From assembly GCA_026419785.1 (NCBI GenBank), contig JAODTK010005828.1:186001-250000 (forward strand): 64,000 nucleotides of DNA, read 5' to 3'. Positions 36,501 through 47,519 of the stretch are shown one piece after another. This stretch comes from Sclerodactyla briareus. Taxonomy: Eukaryota > Echinodermata > Holothuroidea > Dendrochirotida > Sclerodactylidae. A model generated the notes under the pieces. The model did not search any database, was not told the DNA's origin, and saw only the letters and a program-made list of their open reading frames with translations. Position 1 is the first letter of the stretch. Each line of letters opens with the position of its first letter. Position numbers and translations under genes: made by a program.

Positions 36501-38290
36501 ATTATAGCCTTATGACTTCACTATCCTGGATCAACACCGGAAAAGTTGGTATAACTGTATGCGGGAAGGTGATTCGCGAGTGTCACTCTGGGCGTAGGAG
36601 GCGAGAGGAGGGTGAGGTGCAGGTTATATGCATTATCATACATAACAAATCGGGCATACGAATGACAGGGTGGCTCGGAAATACTGATGTCAACTTGCTG
36701 ATCAAATGTCCGGAAAACAAGCGCACAGTAATGAACGCTCTTATGGTCTGAAATCCGCGTGAATGGTGGTAGTCGGTGTATTCTTACCACAGTGCCCGCG
36801 TGAAATTGTATTAATATAAATACTGTCAAGAATGTCCACGCTTCTAGCACTAGCCCGCCACCCTCCCCTCCACTTCGCCCCATCTATCAAATGATATACT
36901 AGGCCTAGCCTAATGCTCGCTAAAAAGTGTCTTCGCCATACTGGTACAACCCCCCCCCCCTACTTGCTGGACCAATCACCGTGTTACAGTGACTCCTCAG
37001 CTCCTTCAAAACCGACCCCTACACTCTATCTCTGGAAAAATTCACGGGGAACATGACGATCCCGGTGTATCCGTCACATAGTCGTTATAAGGCATGAGTT
37101 CTATTCAATTTCGATTTCTACAAAATTCTGTTGAAATCCTTTGTGATGGCCTTATCTGCTTCCATGCAAGCAACCAAAAAAGCCGGCCAAATCAGCTCAA
37201 TAGCACAACGTTACACCTGTTTTTCGTATCAGGCGCGGTTCTACTAGCCCCCCCTAAACAAATAATATATCCGATCAGCTTCCAGCCTGATGATGGTGCT
37301 CCACTGTAGTAGTTGTCAGGTAATAACCCACCCCCCCCCCCCCCCGAACAAAAAATAATAATAATACAGCCTCTACAAACGCGCCTTACATGCATCCTGG
37401 GCGAATGTTGTGTCATGTAGTCGGACGTAACATTATACACTTTTCTCTTTTTCTATTTCAATTTTCTGTAACGGTGTGGACCCATATTGTACGGAGACAT
37501 TGTAAATCGTGGTATTGATTGCTTAATTCCATTCGACGAGTCGTTGTCTGACTGTGGCGTACCCTGTGGGCGCACACCCGCGGGGAGGGAGAGGATATAT
37601 ATATATACCTTCACGTTTAGCGGCGCTCCCATTGACTTCAACATTCCACGCTGAGTACTTTCTAGTTCAAAAGCCATCACCCCATCACAACTTTTTTCAC
37701 TGCATGTGCCCACTGCCAGACTGCATACCACAGGCTTCACATTTAGCCATATCTGCTACACCGCATATTCGTTATTTTGTAAAACTTGGAAAAACTCAAT
37801 TAGGACGGTAAATTCTCCATTAGATTGGGGTCAAACGAAAGTCCCTGCCCAATCTAGTAGACAGTACAGCCAGGTGTCATAATTAGGAAACCATTATTGG
37901 GAAACCCAATCACACATGCTTCCGTGCAGTGGCCTAATCAATTTGAGACCGGAGAACTCGAAATAAGCGCAATTCGACGTGGGAAAATGGAGAGATACGA
38001 GTTGAGTGAAAAAAAAAGATAAATGTTTACCCAAAATTATTTCCTACTGAGGCCAACTAAAACCTAGTGGTGTTCTTACTCGTACTGTAGTGCTACATGA
38101 ACTTCAATGAATTTAGGCAACTTTAAATGAGATTTGGTTATCTTTAAATCGGAATATAACAATTATCCCACTATTCTCATTCAATGTTTATCCCCTCAAA
38201 AAAATATTGCTGCTATGGCTGCGCTAAATGCATCAGCTATGTAAAATATGTCGGGGAAACTAGGAAATTTTAATTCGCTTGCATCTTTAT
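33550..38290. other. Non-coding, nothing firm recognised
   Basis: No gene, RNA or known repeat identified in this 4.7 kb. Several C or G runs occur (33,750, 36,050, 36,950, 37,330). The longest frame (34,733-35,221, minus, 162 codons) is not recognised and has no start context or splice sites that stand out. Confidence 0.35.
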
Positions 38291-38319
38291 GGAGGCAGCC
38301 TTTCCCAAATATTTTGTGT

Positions 38320-39298
38320 AACGCTACGCGCCAACTGTGCTAGCGCTCCCCTCCTATAGTAACTCGACGACCCTATAAAATATCCTAATCCCTCCTCTCA
38401 TCGTCACCCACTGCTATTTCACAACGGTGTCTACATTTATTCACATATTGTCATTCCCTGGGCCGGTCATATATCATGGCAAGCCTGAGGGGTTCCCTAG
38501 CTCCACCTGTTCACGTAAATTATAAACTTTCAGTGGGTTCTTGTTATTTAGCTTGTAATTACTTGCGACCTAATCTTTTCAAAGAAAAAAAAAAATGCAC
38601 ATCCAATGTTGCAAGGTAGCCCAGCAAGGTTCTATCCGGGCGGTCCAGGGTGGTATGAAAGTAAAAAATATCTCGTACGGCTACGCGCCAACCAATGGTG
38701 TCGCTCCGCTTAGATACTCAATCCGAGTCCCTTTGTCTCCTTTCTCCTCAAAACGGATCACTGTCAGAGAGAGGGGGCTGACTACACATTCTAACTGTCT
38801 GCATAGGAGGAAAAAAAGTCTGCCCAAGTAGGGAGATCATTTTGCAAAAAGTTCCACTGCTCTTGGCAAGGAGGACGCGAAGCCACGGCCAATGCAGTTT
38901 CATATTCCTGTCCAGCAAAAGGATGAAGCCCGTAGTGCATCTCCTCATGTTATCAGCGCGTGATATGAATGCACACGTTCATGAAGTAGGAGAAGGCACA
39001 AGTCAATACATTCAATATCCGAACACCCCCAACCCTCACGTTAGTTTCAACAGATTCCATTGAGTTGCTTAGATCATTTTTGTTTTTAGTGTGATTCCAC
39101 CGCGAGCAGGCACTTCGTTTTTAACCGTATAGTGTGTTTGTACAAGTATAAACGGTCTCTCACAGGCGTCAGAGGGGTCAGTTCCGGCGTCCTGGGAGGT
39201 TGTCGAAACCCTGAATATTCTTCCGCGCCCAACCAAATGGGGGCCGCTACGTTGTTGTGAACCGCGGCCCGGGTTGACAAAACCTGAATACGCCCTGA
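38320..39298 (-). mobile_element. R1 family copies on the minus strand
   Basis: Read in reverse, 39,298-39,255 gives CAGGGCGTATTCAGGTTTTG followed by TCAACCCGGGCCGCGG, which matches the start of the 42.5-kb copy. The R1 core appears at about 38,735-38,675 (GAGTATCTAAGCGGAGCG then CCATTGGTTGGCGCGTAGCC) and again, more diverged, at 38,355-38,320. The two cores suggest two adjacent or internally duplicated copies. The far end is not defined. Confidence 0.5.
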
Positions 39299-39299
39299 A

Positions 39300-39800
39300 T
39301 GTGTTATATTTCAGGGATGGGGTCTAGAATCGATATAAAAGTGCCCAATGGCAACTAAAACAATGTTTTTCACCAAATAACAAAAAGATGGAGAGGAGGG
39401 GGGAACAATAATTTTTCAACTCTCCGATTGAAGGCGTACCGCCTCAACCTACCCGCTGTCGCGCGGAATTTGATTTTTGAACTTCCCTCCTATAAACTTC
39501 CGTGTTTGTTCAGCTGTCCATTAGGGCCTAGATGACATTCGGCCAATTTATGGGTTAGGGTTAACCTTTATATTATTAGGAAATGATTTTTTATATAATG
39601 AGCCGAGACTTTGAGTTGCATATAGAAGAAATGTTGGAGTTTACGGAAGATAGATGCGATAAGGTCAAACCAAATATGTGACAGTTGGCAAGCAATATTA
39701 AAAAAATAGAGATGTAAAAAACCATTAGTTTTAGCTATTTAGCATTTTACTCTATCTATCTACTCCATCTATCTACTCCATCTGTTCAGTGTGTCAATAG
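39300..39800. other. Non-coding; short CTATCTACTC repeat at the end
   Basis: No gene identified. CTATCTACTCCATCTATCTA-type repetition at about 39,752-39,784 precedes the LINE fragment. Confidence 0.45.
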
Positions 39801-39804
39801 ATTT

Positions 39805-40345
39805 AGCTGCGAGGAAAGGTAACTGGATTCTTGGCTTGATTAGACGTCACTTCAGTTTCCTGGGATGAAGGTATTGTTGTCAGGTTGTTTAAGCAGCTGG
39901 TGAGACCTCATCTGGAGTATTCTGTCCAAGTATGGAATCCATAATTCTCGAACGACAAGCAGGTAATTGAAAACGTTCAACGGGCCACTAGATATTCAGT
40001 CTTAAGATTTACCTTACGAGGAGAGATTAAGGCATCTCGGTCTAACTTCGATGCGCTGCGCGTGAGACGAATTCGAGGTGATTTGATTCAGGTCTTTAAA
40101 ATTGGTAATGGATTCGAGGCCTTTCCTTCCACTATTTGAGTTTTTCAAAGTTACCACCAATAGGGGTCATTGCCTCAAGCTTCGTGGTAAACGCTGTAAA
40201 TTGGACATTCGGAAACGTTTCTTCTCCCAGATAGTTTGTTTATTAATGGAATAGCCTTCCTGAAGATGTTCTTCTGTCTGAGAGTGTGAATGCATTCAAG
40301 AACAGTCTTGATTCATTTTTCAAGAACCGTGGGCGAATTCTTTAA
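39805..40345 (+). mobile_element. Non-LTR retrotransposon fragment, C-terminal end of reverse transcriptase ORF
   Basis: A broken copy of the last ~180 residues of a LINE polyprotein. Motifs appear in the expected order but in different frames: LVRPHLEYSVQVWNP at 39,897-39,941 (the conserved RP.LEY..W.P block that follows the polymerase domain), VRRIRGDLIQVFKI at about 40,060-40,102 (RR.RGDLI..FKI block), and NSLPEDVLLSESVNAFKNSL with SFFKNRG and a stop codon at 40,250-40,345. Several frameshifts and stops interrupt it, so it is inactive. The upstream catalytic FADD region is absent. The motif set fits the CR1/Jockey-like groups, but clade cannot be settled without alignment. It differs from the LINEs at 54.7 and 62.9 kb. 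Confidence 0.8.
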
Positions 40346-40449
40346 GCATCTGGGTTTGTTTTTCTTTTGGATGTTGTGGCTTCAGGGTCCTCTCATGAGG
40401 AATCCGTCCTTCCTGACTTTTTTCACTAAACTGAACTAAGATGCCTTTT

Positions 40450-40985
40450 TGGCCCCTAACAGTCATTCTGTGATGGATGTCGACCAAACTTGGACACAAT
40501 GTAATTGACCCATGGAGACATGTTTGAATTTTTGAAGGTCAAGGTCAAGGGTCAGTCGAGACAATACCTGCATTATCTGTGAAATTTCGAAATGTATATC
40601 CTCCTACAAATCGTGGTGCACAGTGCGGATTTGTGCTGATTTGTTTGGTCATAATGACGGTCTATCAGCCGTACCTTCGGGTGTTCAGGAATTTTCGGTC
40701 CATGGTCCCACTTGGGACCTGGGTACAATTTGTGTCTCGTTCTGGAAATGTTCAGAAAGAGGACAAAGCGATCACTTTGTCATGTGTGTATGTGTGTCCG
40801 CGTGCCTATATGTGTGAGTGTGTGTGTATGTATGTGTGTCCCACTTTCTCGTTAGCAGGATTTCTCTGAAACAGAAGGACCGATTTGTTGAAATTTTGTA
40901 TGCCGCTTTCGGGGTGGGGCGTGGAGCACAGGTCTGATAGTCGGGTGAGCGAAAGTCACTAATCAAATAGGGGTAATAGCCCAAG
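40450..40985 (+). repeat. AGGTCA-containing dispersed repeat with TG microsatellite
   Basis: Contains GAAGGTCAAGGTCAAGGGTCA at about 40,535-40,555, one unit of a ~180-base repeat (40,590-40,770, see 41,545-41,860), and an interrupted TGTG stretch at 40,783-40,842. The general make-up resembles the 16.3-25 kb structure, but the sequences are different. Confidence 0.55.
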
Positions 40986-41367
40986 TTTTATGTATTTATG
41001 TGCTTAGGCTCGTTAGCAAGATTAGGAATGAACTGTAGGTGCTATGGTGACTTGGTTTGGCACATAGATGGCAGGAAGAATGTAGATGAAATAATGATTA
41101 GATTTTCAGCGTAAAGTATGCTAATTAGGTTGTCTAATTGCATAATATGCGACATTTCGCGGATTTCCCCGAAATATGGTGAATATGGTCTACCTTCACT
41201 CCTTCGGAAGACATGGTCAATAATCAGTCCTTATGAATTTGAAATTGATCACTGTTAGGTAGCGGTTCTCTGGTTAAATCTCAATACAAAAATGTAAAGC
41301 CCTTGTATTGTTTGCATCGTGACTAATAGAAGAAACCACTGCATGATCGCGCAACAAGGCGAGAACT

Positions 41368-41395
41368 GGGGGGGGGGGGGGGGGGGGGGGGGGGG
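41368..41395. repeat. Homopolymer G tract (28 bases)
   Basis: Uninterrupted run of 28 G. It is the longest pure G run seen here. Confidence 0.9.
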
Positions 41396-41544
41396 TCGTC
41401 TTGAAAGAAATTTCACACAATGGTACTTGATGCATCTCCTCCCACGAACTTCATTTGATTTTCTTCAAAGTTGAATGTAATGGTCCTTTGGTAGAGAGCC
41501 ATTGGGGCCCCTAGGGCCCATTATACGGAACACTGCGAAATATT

Positions 41545-41860
41545 GTATCTCATACAAATTTCTTTTTGCACAGTGCGATGTTCGGTCATCATTATGGTGT
41601 AATAGCGTACCTCCAGGGTGCCCAGGGATTTTGTCTGGACCACTGGCCCAGTGTGGGCCTGGGCTTCACCTTGTCTAAGTGCAAAAGGCCTCACCTCTTG
41701 CTTCGCTATCATTTCGATGCACATGATCAGTGCTGATGTTTGGTCATAATAGCCGTACCTTCATGGTCCTCGGGAATTTTGGACTTGATGCCCGTGGGCC
41801 CCCGAGTGCCTATCATGTGTCGATCACGCAAAATGCTTCTACTACAAATTTCAGTACACA
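41545..41860 (+). repeat. Two tandem units of a ~165-190-base repeat
   Basis: Each unit has CACAGTGCGATGTT or GATCAGTGCTGATGTT, then GGTCATCATTATGG or GGTCATAATAGC, CGTACCT(T)CA.GGT, AGGGATTTTG or GGGAATTTTGG, and GGCCC..GTG.GCCTGGG or GGGCCCCCGAG. The same unit occurs once at 40,590-40,770, so about 0.8 kb of other sequence, including the G28 tract, separates the first from the second. Confidence 0.6.
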
Positions 41861-41869
41861 GGGCTGCAA

Positions 41870-42536
41870 GTATCTTGTATACTAATGCACACGAATATAG
41901 CCATATCGCAATAATTGAGGCGTGCTTCACAAGTGGCATTTTGTTTTCTAGATTAATAAATAATATTATAATAATAATTTAGGTAGTTGGTTCGGCAAAA
42001 ATACTTGTCATTTGGCTTTCAAGAATGAAATAATATGCTGGGTATTTCAAGCTTAATTAGTCAATGGTTGTAACTGTTTACACTAAAATACTAGCCTCAC
42101 GCAGAGGATTGTGGGATAGATTTGTTAAAAGGTTTTACATAGCTTTTGGCGACGTATAGTATAAGGGTAATGTCCTCTCATTCTTTTTCCTGATGCTCCT
42201 TTCATGTTTGTCTGAACTTGTCATGCTAGACGTTAGTTTCAGTTTAGCTCATTATATTGAATAAAAAAGTTGTATCATGAACATGTGATGTTGCCTACCT
42301 CCGTAGGTTTTCTTGAATAATGTTTCCCAAACTTGTCTCATCAGAAAATATAATCATCCCTTTTGGAACACGCCCTCAATTATTTGCGATATGGTCTATT
42401 GCAAAAGGTCTCAATGAACCTTTGTAACTTCAGAACGGGGATTTGTTTTGAAGCTGGGAGTTAAATTCGTTCAAATGCAGCACACAGAGCACTATTACTA
42501 ATCCCAAAATTAATAGGTATTATTTTCTTCGCCCAT
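41870..42536. other. Non-coding, nothing recognised
   Basis: No gene or repeat identified. A short ATTAATAAATAATATTATAATAATAA stretch is AT-rich low complexity near 41,952-41,980. Confidence 0.45.
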
Positions 42537-42540
42537 ATCA

Positions 42541-43297
42541 GGGGCGTATGCAGGATTTGTCAACCCGGGGTGCGGAAATGACCCCTCCGGGGTCTGTAAG
42601 GACCGTTCATACTCACAATATCGGTCGTACGAAACTGGAGCAATGAAAGTAAGGGGGAGGGATGATGATGAAAATGAGGTAAATGTACCGACAGCATATA
42701 GTTGAGGCAATATGTTGGGGGCTACTCACTTTGTGACTATCTGAGCGGAGCGCCGCCGTCGTGGTGCGTCTCGTATGAGGAAAAATAGACATTTCAGATC
42801 ATCGGAAGAGGCCTTTCCCAGCTGCAAAAAAGTATTGAAGTATGTCCTGTTTGGCGCATTAATCATGTCCACACATTCATACCATGGACAATATTAGGGG
42901 GGGGGGGAGAATTTTGAGACTGGAGCCCCTGTAGAATTCCAGGTGCTCTCCAGTGCGATCTGAAGCTCTTTTGGGGACATTTTATCGTGTTTTTTGGAAA
43001 CAAAATCTAGAAAAAATATCAAGGCGACTCATATAATTCGGTGCAACATAAAACGGACGTCTGCAAAATAGAATAGGTTAGATAGGAGTCATCGTTCGCA
43101 CTTTGCATGTTGTAGCGCGAGTTACTCCTGTTGCTGCCATAACCACAAAACAAGACGTCAATGTGAGTGTAGCATCATGAGGGCGTTAGCGCGAAGTCGA
43201 CCGATATTCACTGGATTAATTCACAAAAAGGGGGGGGGCTGAAACGTAAAAATGGTATATTTGCCGGAAGCCCTCCCCCCTTATGGATCCGCGCCTG
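42541..43297 (+). mobile_element. R1 family element with both inverted ends
   Basis: Starts CAGGGGCGTATGCAGGATTT and ends ATGGATCCGCGCCTG, whose complement CAGGCGCGGATCCAT mirrors the start, giving imperfect inverted termini. The core GACTATCTGAGCGGAGCGCC then GCCGTCGTGGTGCG is at about 42,738-42,770. A G run (about 42,897-42,908) and a C run near 43,275 lie inside. The flanks show no exact 8-base target duplication. No coding sequence. Confidence 0.55.
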
Positions 43298-43564
43298 ATG
43301 GCCTTGAATTTGAGCATCAACAAAGTGCCGGTATCGTGTGATGGCGCCAGGATTTCCCCGACGGTAGGTCCAATTACTAAGTTTCCCGACGGTGTGGTCC
43401 AGGACTCATTCATTCAAAGATTTCCGGGCTTCACCCTAACCATAAGTCAAAACCTGCATTTTTTATGTATTGATCTTTTGGACTATTTTCTCAAGAAGGA
43501 AAACTTAAAAAATGAAATCAGTTGTCATCCCACTCAGTTAGGCACTCTGAATAGAATATGCTAC

Positions 43565-43640
43565 AGAAGGTTCCCCCTCCCCCAACAGAATGGTAACATT
43601 AATCTCTTCCAGGGACATTTCGAAGATATCCAAAATACTC
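43565..43640 (+). repeat. Short dispersed repeat shared with 53,035-53,115
   Basis: AGAAGG.TTCCC-CTCCCCAACA.AAT.GTAACATT, ATCTCTTCCAGGG-CATT and AAAGATATCC are shared with the complement of 53,035-53,115. In one frame both give the peptide pattern N.NI.LFQGH..DI, so this could be a scrap of transposon coding sequence, but I do not recognise it. Confidence 0.5.
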
Positions 43641-43834
43641 GAGAGGGTGGATACGGTGATCACAAACTCAAGCATAAACGCGCAAAATAAGACAAAATAT
43701 ATAGGCGCGTGGAGCGCACCGAAAATCTAACTTTAATTAGGAACTTCTGAAGAAGGTTGGAAATGGTTATACTGTCGGGGAAACTGTTCCTCGTGGGGGG
43801 GGGGGGGGGATTTTAGCGTACCCACTCGGGGAAC

Positions 43835-44000
43835 AATCATGACGGGGGCGCTACTGCTATCGGTTGAAAACGAAGTGCCTGCTCGTGGTGGAGATACTCA
43901 CAAAAAACAGTCTATGCACTCTAACGGAATATGTTGAATCTGAATGTTAGGGTTGGGTGTTCCTTTTAAACAACCTCTCACTCATGCATGATCACTGATA
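43835..44000 (+). mobile_element. R1 family fragment
   Basis: Shares AAAACGAAGTGCC, TGTTGAATCTGAATG, GGGTTGGGTGTTC and a TCATGCATGATC-like end with 27,690-27,830. A run of about 14 G precedes it at 43,796-43,809. Confidence 0.45.
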
Positions 44001-44200
44001 TGATTAGCATGGCCAAACGATACGTTATACCTCTTGCGGCTTATGGTGCAGAAGTTGGAGTACTGTATTTAACCCCCTCCCATCCCTCTCTCCGTATAGG
44101 CACATGAATGCACGATCAGGGGCGTCGATCCGTTTCGAAAAATGGGGGCGGACGAAGTGGGTTGCATGACTATAAGCGGAGCGCCTCCATCGGTGTAGCG

Positions 44201-44376
44201 CAGTGGTCCCAACCAGGGGGAAATTTCCCCCTGGGGGGAATTTCAAGTATCAGAGGGGGGGATGTGTCCTTCCAGGTTGAAAGTTTTTTTCTGTACAAGA
44301 TGTGTCCACTTCCTGTTTATGAATCCAATGGAGGGGGTCGTTTGAGCGGCAGATTGCAAAAGGTTGGGAACCACTG
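44201..44376. mobile_element. hAT-like MITE with perfect 8-bp target duplication
   Basis: A 176-base element. It begins CAGTGGTCCCAACCAGGGGG and ends AAAGGTTGGGAACCACTG, giving inverted termini CAGTGGT(T)CCCAACC. It is flanked on both sides by GTGTAGCG (44,193-44,200 and 44,377-44,384), an exact 8-base direct duplication, as made by hAT-superfamily transposases. The CAGTGGTTCCCAACC terminus is of the hAT/Charlie type. Removing the insert and one duplication restores the R1 core at this place. A hairpin GGGGGAAATTTCCCCCTGG lies near the left end. There is no coding capacity. Confidence 0.9.
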
Positions 44377-44773
44377 GTGTAGCGTAACGCGAAGATTTTG
44401 GCTTTTTATACCTCCAAGATAGCGATATGGAAACTTGCAGGGCGGGCATAATGCGAACAGCTATGTGCATGCTAGTAAAAGAAGAAAGTTGTCGTTCTGC
44501 AGGATATACGCGGATAATCATAGCAACACAGCATCTACGGTCTATGTGTAAGAATATGTCAGCAAGTGATTACAAACTAGATACCAAGAACTCACTGCAA
44601 GCTCACAATTTACGTAAACAGATAGAGCGGGAAAATCCCCTTGGTTTCAGCCGTTAATATCTGATTGGCAAAGTGACAGTATGTGAAGTAATGTACACCC
44701 CCGTAGTGAAATGTGGGAGACTATTTTGCCGGGTATCTAAACGGAGCCCAATAGGTCAGATCGGAGGAAAATG

Positions 44774-44906
44774 TACTTTCGGTACTCGAAAGTTGCGTCC
44801 AGTGGGCGGCGCTAGTGCGACGTGGTGGGGGGGGGGGGGGTAATTCTCCATTGGAGCGTCGAGCGTTGCAACCCCTCAAAACCCCACCGTGGGTACGCCA
44901 CTGGTT
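44774..44906. mobile_element. Possible second MITE (CAGTGGCG-type ends)
   Basis: Left end CAGTGGGCGGCG and right end GGGTACGCCACTG give inverted termini of the CAGTGGCGNAC type, with a 14-base G run just inside the left end. The flanks GTTGCGTC and GTTGGAGC agree at only five of eight bases, so target duplication is uncertain. It interrupts R1-like sequence that resumes at GGTTGGAGCG. Confidence 0.4.
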
Positions 44907-45446
44907 GGAGCGTAGCGTACACGTGAATTTTGGGAAGATAATTGGCCTACCAGATCCAGGATCTTCAGATAGCACTTCCAGCCTTCCCGACCTTTTCACG
45001 GAGCTGATGTAGTGACGTAGCCATAGTTTTATGTAGGGGCAGGGCTGGATATTGAAATGGTGGGATTGTCGTATGATCCGATTGAAATTACCCAAATCTC
45101 GAAAAAGTTGCCTGAATTTCATTGAGTCATGTACAGTACAATATCTCAATAGCCGACGTCTCTTTCCAGTTTTTCTCTTCTTACTACTCTCTTTCTTCTC
45201 CCCCTCCTCTCCTTCCTCTGTTCTATTTCCTCTCTCTTTGGTCCCCTCCTCCCACTTTTTTTCTTCCCCTTCCCCCTTTTCTTCTTTCCCTTACCCGGGT
45301 GGCACTCATAAATTCCCCCCGCCCCTCCCTGGATAGTGGATACGCGCCTGAAGACTTTTAAAAAAGTAAGGGAATCTACAGTTGCCAACTCAACCAGGCA
45401 TAATGGTGGCACATTTTGCAACCGGCAGACAACATTTCCTCAATTG

Positions 45447-47297
45447 AGGGCTGTTCACACTTGTGCTTACGATACGATACATTATTCGGACTTTGAGTTA
45501 GAATGGTTATTTTCAAATGAGTGTTCACACCTGTGCGATACGATACAAAACGATAAATTTATCGGACGTCAAGTTTTTATTCTCTTTTATTGCAGAGGCC
45601 CGCCCACCGGCAGGCCTATAGACAAACAAATATGCGCAGGAAACATGTACAAAAATGAACATCAGTTAATTGGGCAAGCGTGCATGAAATGGCATCAATA
45701 TTGCATACATTGTTAGTATCTGACAAATAAAATTCGTGGCTCGGGCAAGCATCTAACAGTTAAAGTTATAAACACCCCCATCATATCAGGAGAGACTATA
45801 GTATACAGACGTCAAGTTGAAACTATTCACACTTTTTATCGTACGATAAAACTTATCGCGATGCGATAAATTGCGCAATGCAGTGAAAAACTTCTGTCAG
45901 CAATACTGCAAAGATTTACCGTATGGAACGTCAAACAAGCGATTGGGGGACGTTTGACGTGCGAAAGTGGTAAAATCGGGGTTTTTTTTCAAAAATGTTC
46001 GGGTAGTGACGCATCGAGGTATGGCCTCTGGTTGAGCTTCTCGGCCGTATTTGCCGCCATGCATGGGACATACGAAACACGATTTGGTATTTGTTAGATA
46101 TTTTGGGGAGGGACATGTTGCGTCGGTGTCCACCAAGTTCATGTGCATGCAAAGGCAGGAGATGCGGTTGGTAGTGAGTGGCTGGGGAGGGGGTGTTGTG
46201 GCTGTTTGAGAGGGGCCAGAGGGATAGAGGCAGTTTCCTCCCAAGGGTGTCGAGAATCCACATCCTGACGTCTTGACGGGAACTTCAACCTAACCCTCAT
46301 GTGGAGAACGAGGCGGGAAAAGAAACGAAGAAGGCAACGGAAATAAGCTATGGGGGATATGATGTGCGATCTAACCGCAAAGTTAATGTCTTGTAGGTCA
46401 GTGAGGAAAGTTGAAAGGGTTTACACAGGTCGGAGTCGTAGGCAGTATTTACAAGCTTGTTCTGAGCAGAATAACAGATCCAATTTTCAGTGAATGTGCG
46501 TTCCAGTTTTCTATATTCTAGTGAGGCGTGAATGCTCACTGTTAAACTGAGAGGAGACTGAATGCTTTGAGAATGGTTGTCCAACGAAAGGGTCGGCGGG
46601 TATGATGAGGTCAGCTGCCTGATTCGTGATCGTAAATTGCACTTCTTTGGGCATATGTCGTCCACCGTGTTCTGTTCTCAGCGCCCCTGGGGTTAGGGCC
46701 GTCTGCCGGGGCGGCCAAGGAGCTCATGGTTGGGCGCAGTGCGAGGGTATCTCGCCGAGAGTTGGGGGTGGGACAGGCTCAGCCTGGTCAACTGCTAAGA
46801 GGAGGCGGGTGTGGAAGCGGTGGGTGGATGCAGCTAAGTTTCTTTTCAGGTATGCGCTCCCATGATTGTGTTTTGGGCAGAATAAATCGTGAGAAATTCA
46901 TGAGGCATGAAGTTCTGTTATGTCCAGAAAACGGTTAATCCGATGCGCCTATTCGCGAGTGATGTCTCCACTACTAGAGAAACGGCTGTACCGTTTTGTT
47001 GTTTGCTTTAAAATGGGTCGATAAACACTATTTCACGTCCCCTACAAGTACTGAGAAAGACACAAGCTTTGAATTGCTTTGAAATTACAATTCTTGGTAT
47101 TCAAAAAGTTGCCGACCAAGCTATTTCACCGCCTGAAGCGAAACTTTTGCTTTTCTCAACTAAGACCCCACTACTTTCTCCGTTATGTTACGGTAGGCGC
47201 CGAGACGTCCGATACAATTTTTCTGAGACATTTTCATCGCACTAGTGTGAACACTCTCGATAAATTTATCATATCGTATGCCACATGTGAACAGCGC
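45447..47297. mobile_element. Possible DNA transposon remnant with inverted GGGCTGTTCACAC ends
   Basis: The left end (GGGCTGTTCACACTTGTGC from 45,448) and the right end read in complement (GCGCTGTTCACATGTGGC to 47,297) are similar. Both are followed inward by ATACGATA.GATA, then a second GTGTTCACAC..GTGCGAT and GTATCGGACGTC or ATCGGACGTC blocks. A third related block lies at 45,815-45,880. The interior has only unassigned frames. The flanking bases show no clear target duplication, so these may instead be two solo MITE-like copies in opposite orientation. Confidence 0.45.
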
Positions 47298-47519
47298 TTT
47301 AGGCATGAGGGGATCACACACCTCACAGGAGAGCACCAGGTGAAGTCAATGTTTGAACTGAGTTTATCAGTTTTAAAGCCGACCGTTCATCCTTTTACAG
47401 AGGACATAATGGAGATAAAACATATGATAGAAGTGTTTATTATACGTCAGTGCAAAATCTGCCCTAAGCCTGAATGTACCGAAGATATGTTGCTGACAAT
47501 TTTGTGTGATTCCGTTGAT

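Larger units (their letters stand above)
44116..45352 (+). mobile_element. R1 family element(s), carrying nested MITEs
   Basis: Begins CAGGGGCGTCGATCCG and ends GATACGCGCCTG. The core TATAAGCGGAGCGCCTCCAT is at 44,171-44,190 and is split by a hAT-like MITE. A second core remnant, GGTTGGAGCGTAGCG, is at about 44,907, so two R1 copies may be joined. The 44,960-45,125 blocks (CTTCCAGCCTTCCCGACCTT, ATATTGAAATGGTGGGAT, AAGTTGCCTGAATTTCATTG) match the 29-kb copy, as does the T/C-rich tract at 45,165-45,300 before the end. Non-autonomous: no transposase frame is present. Confidence 0.6.
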
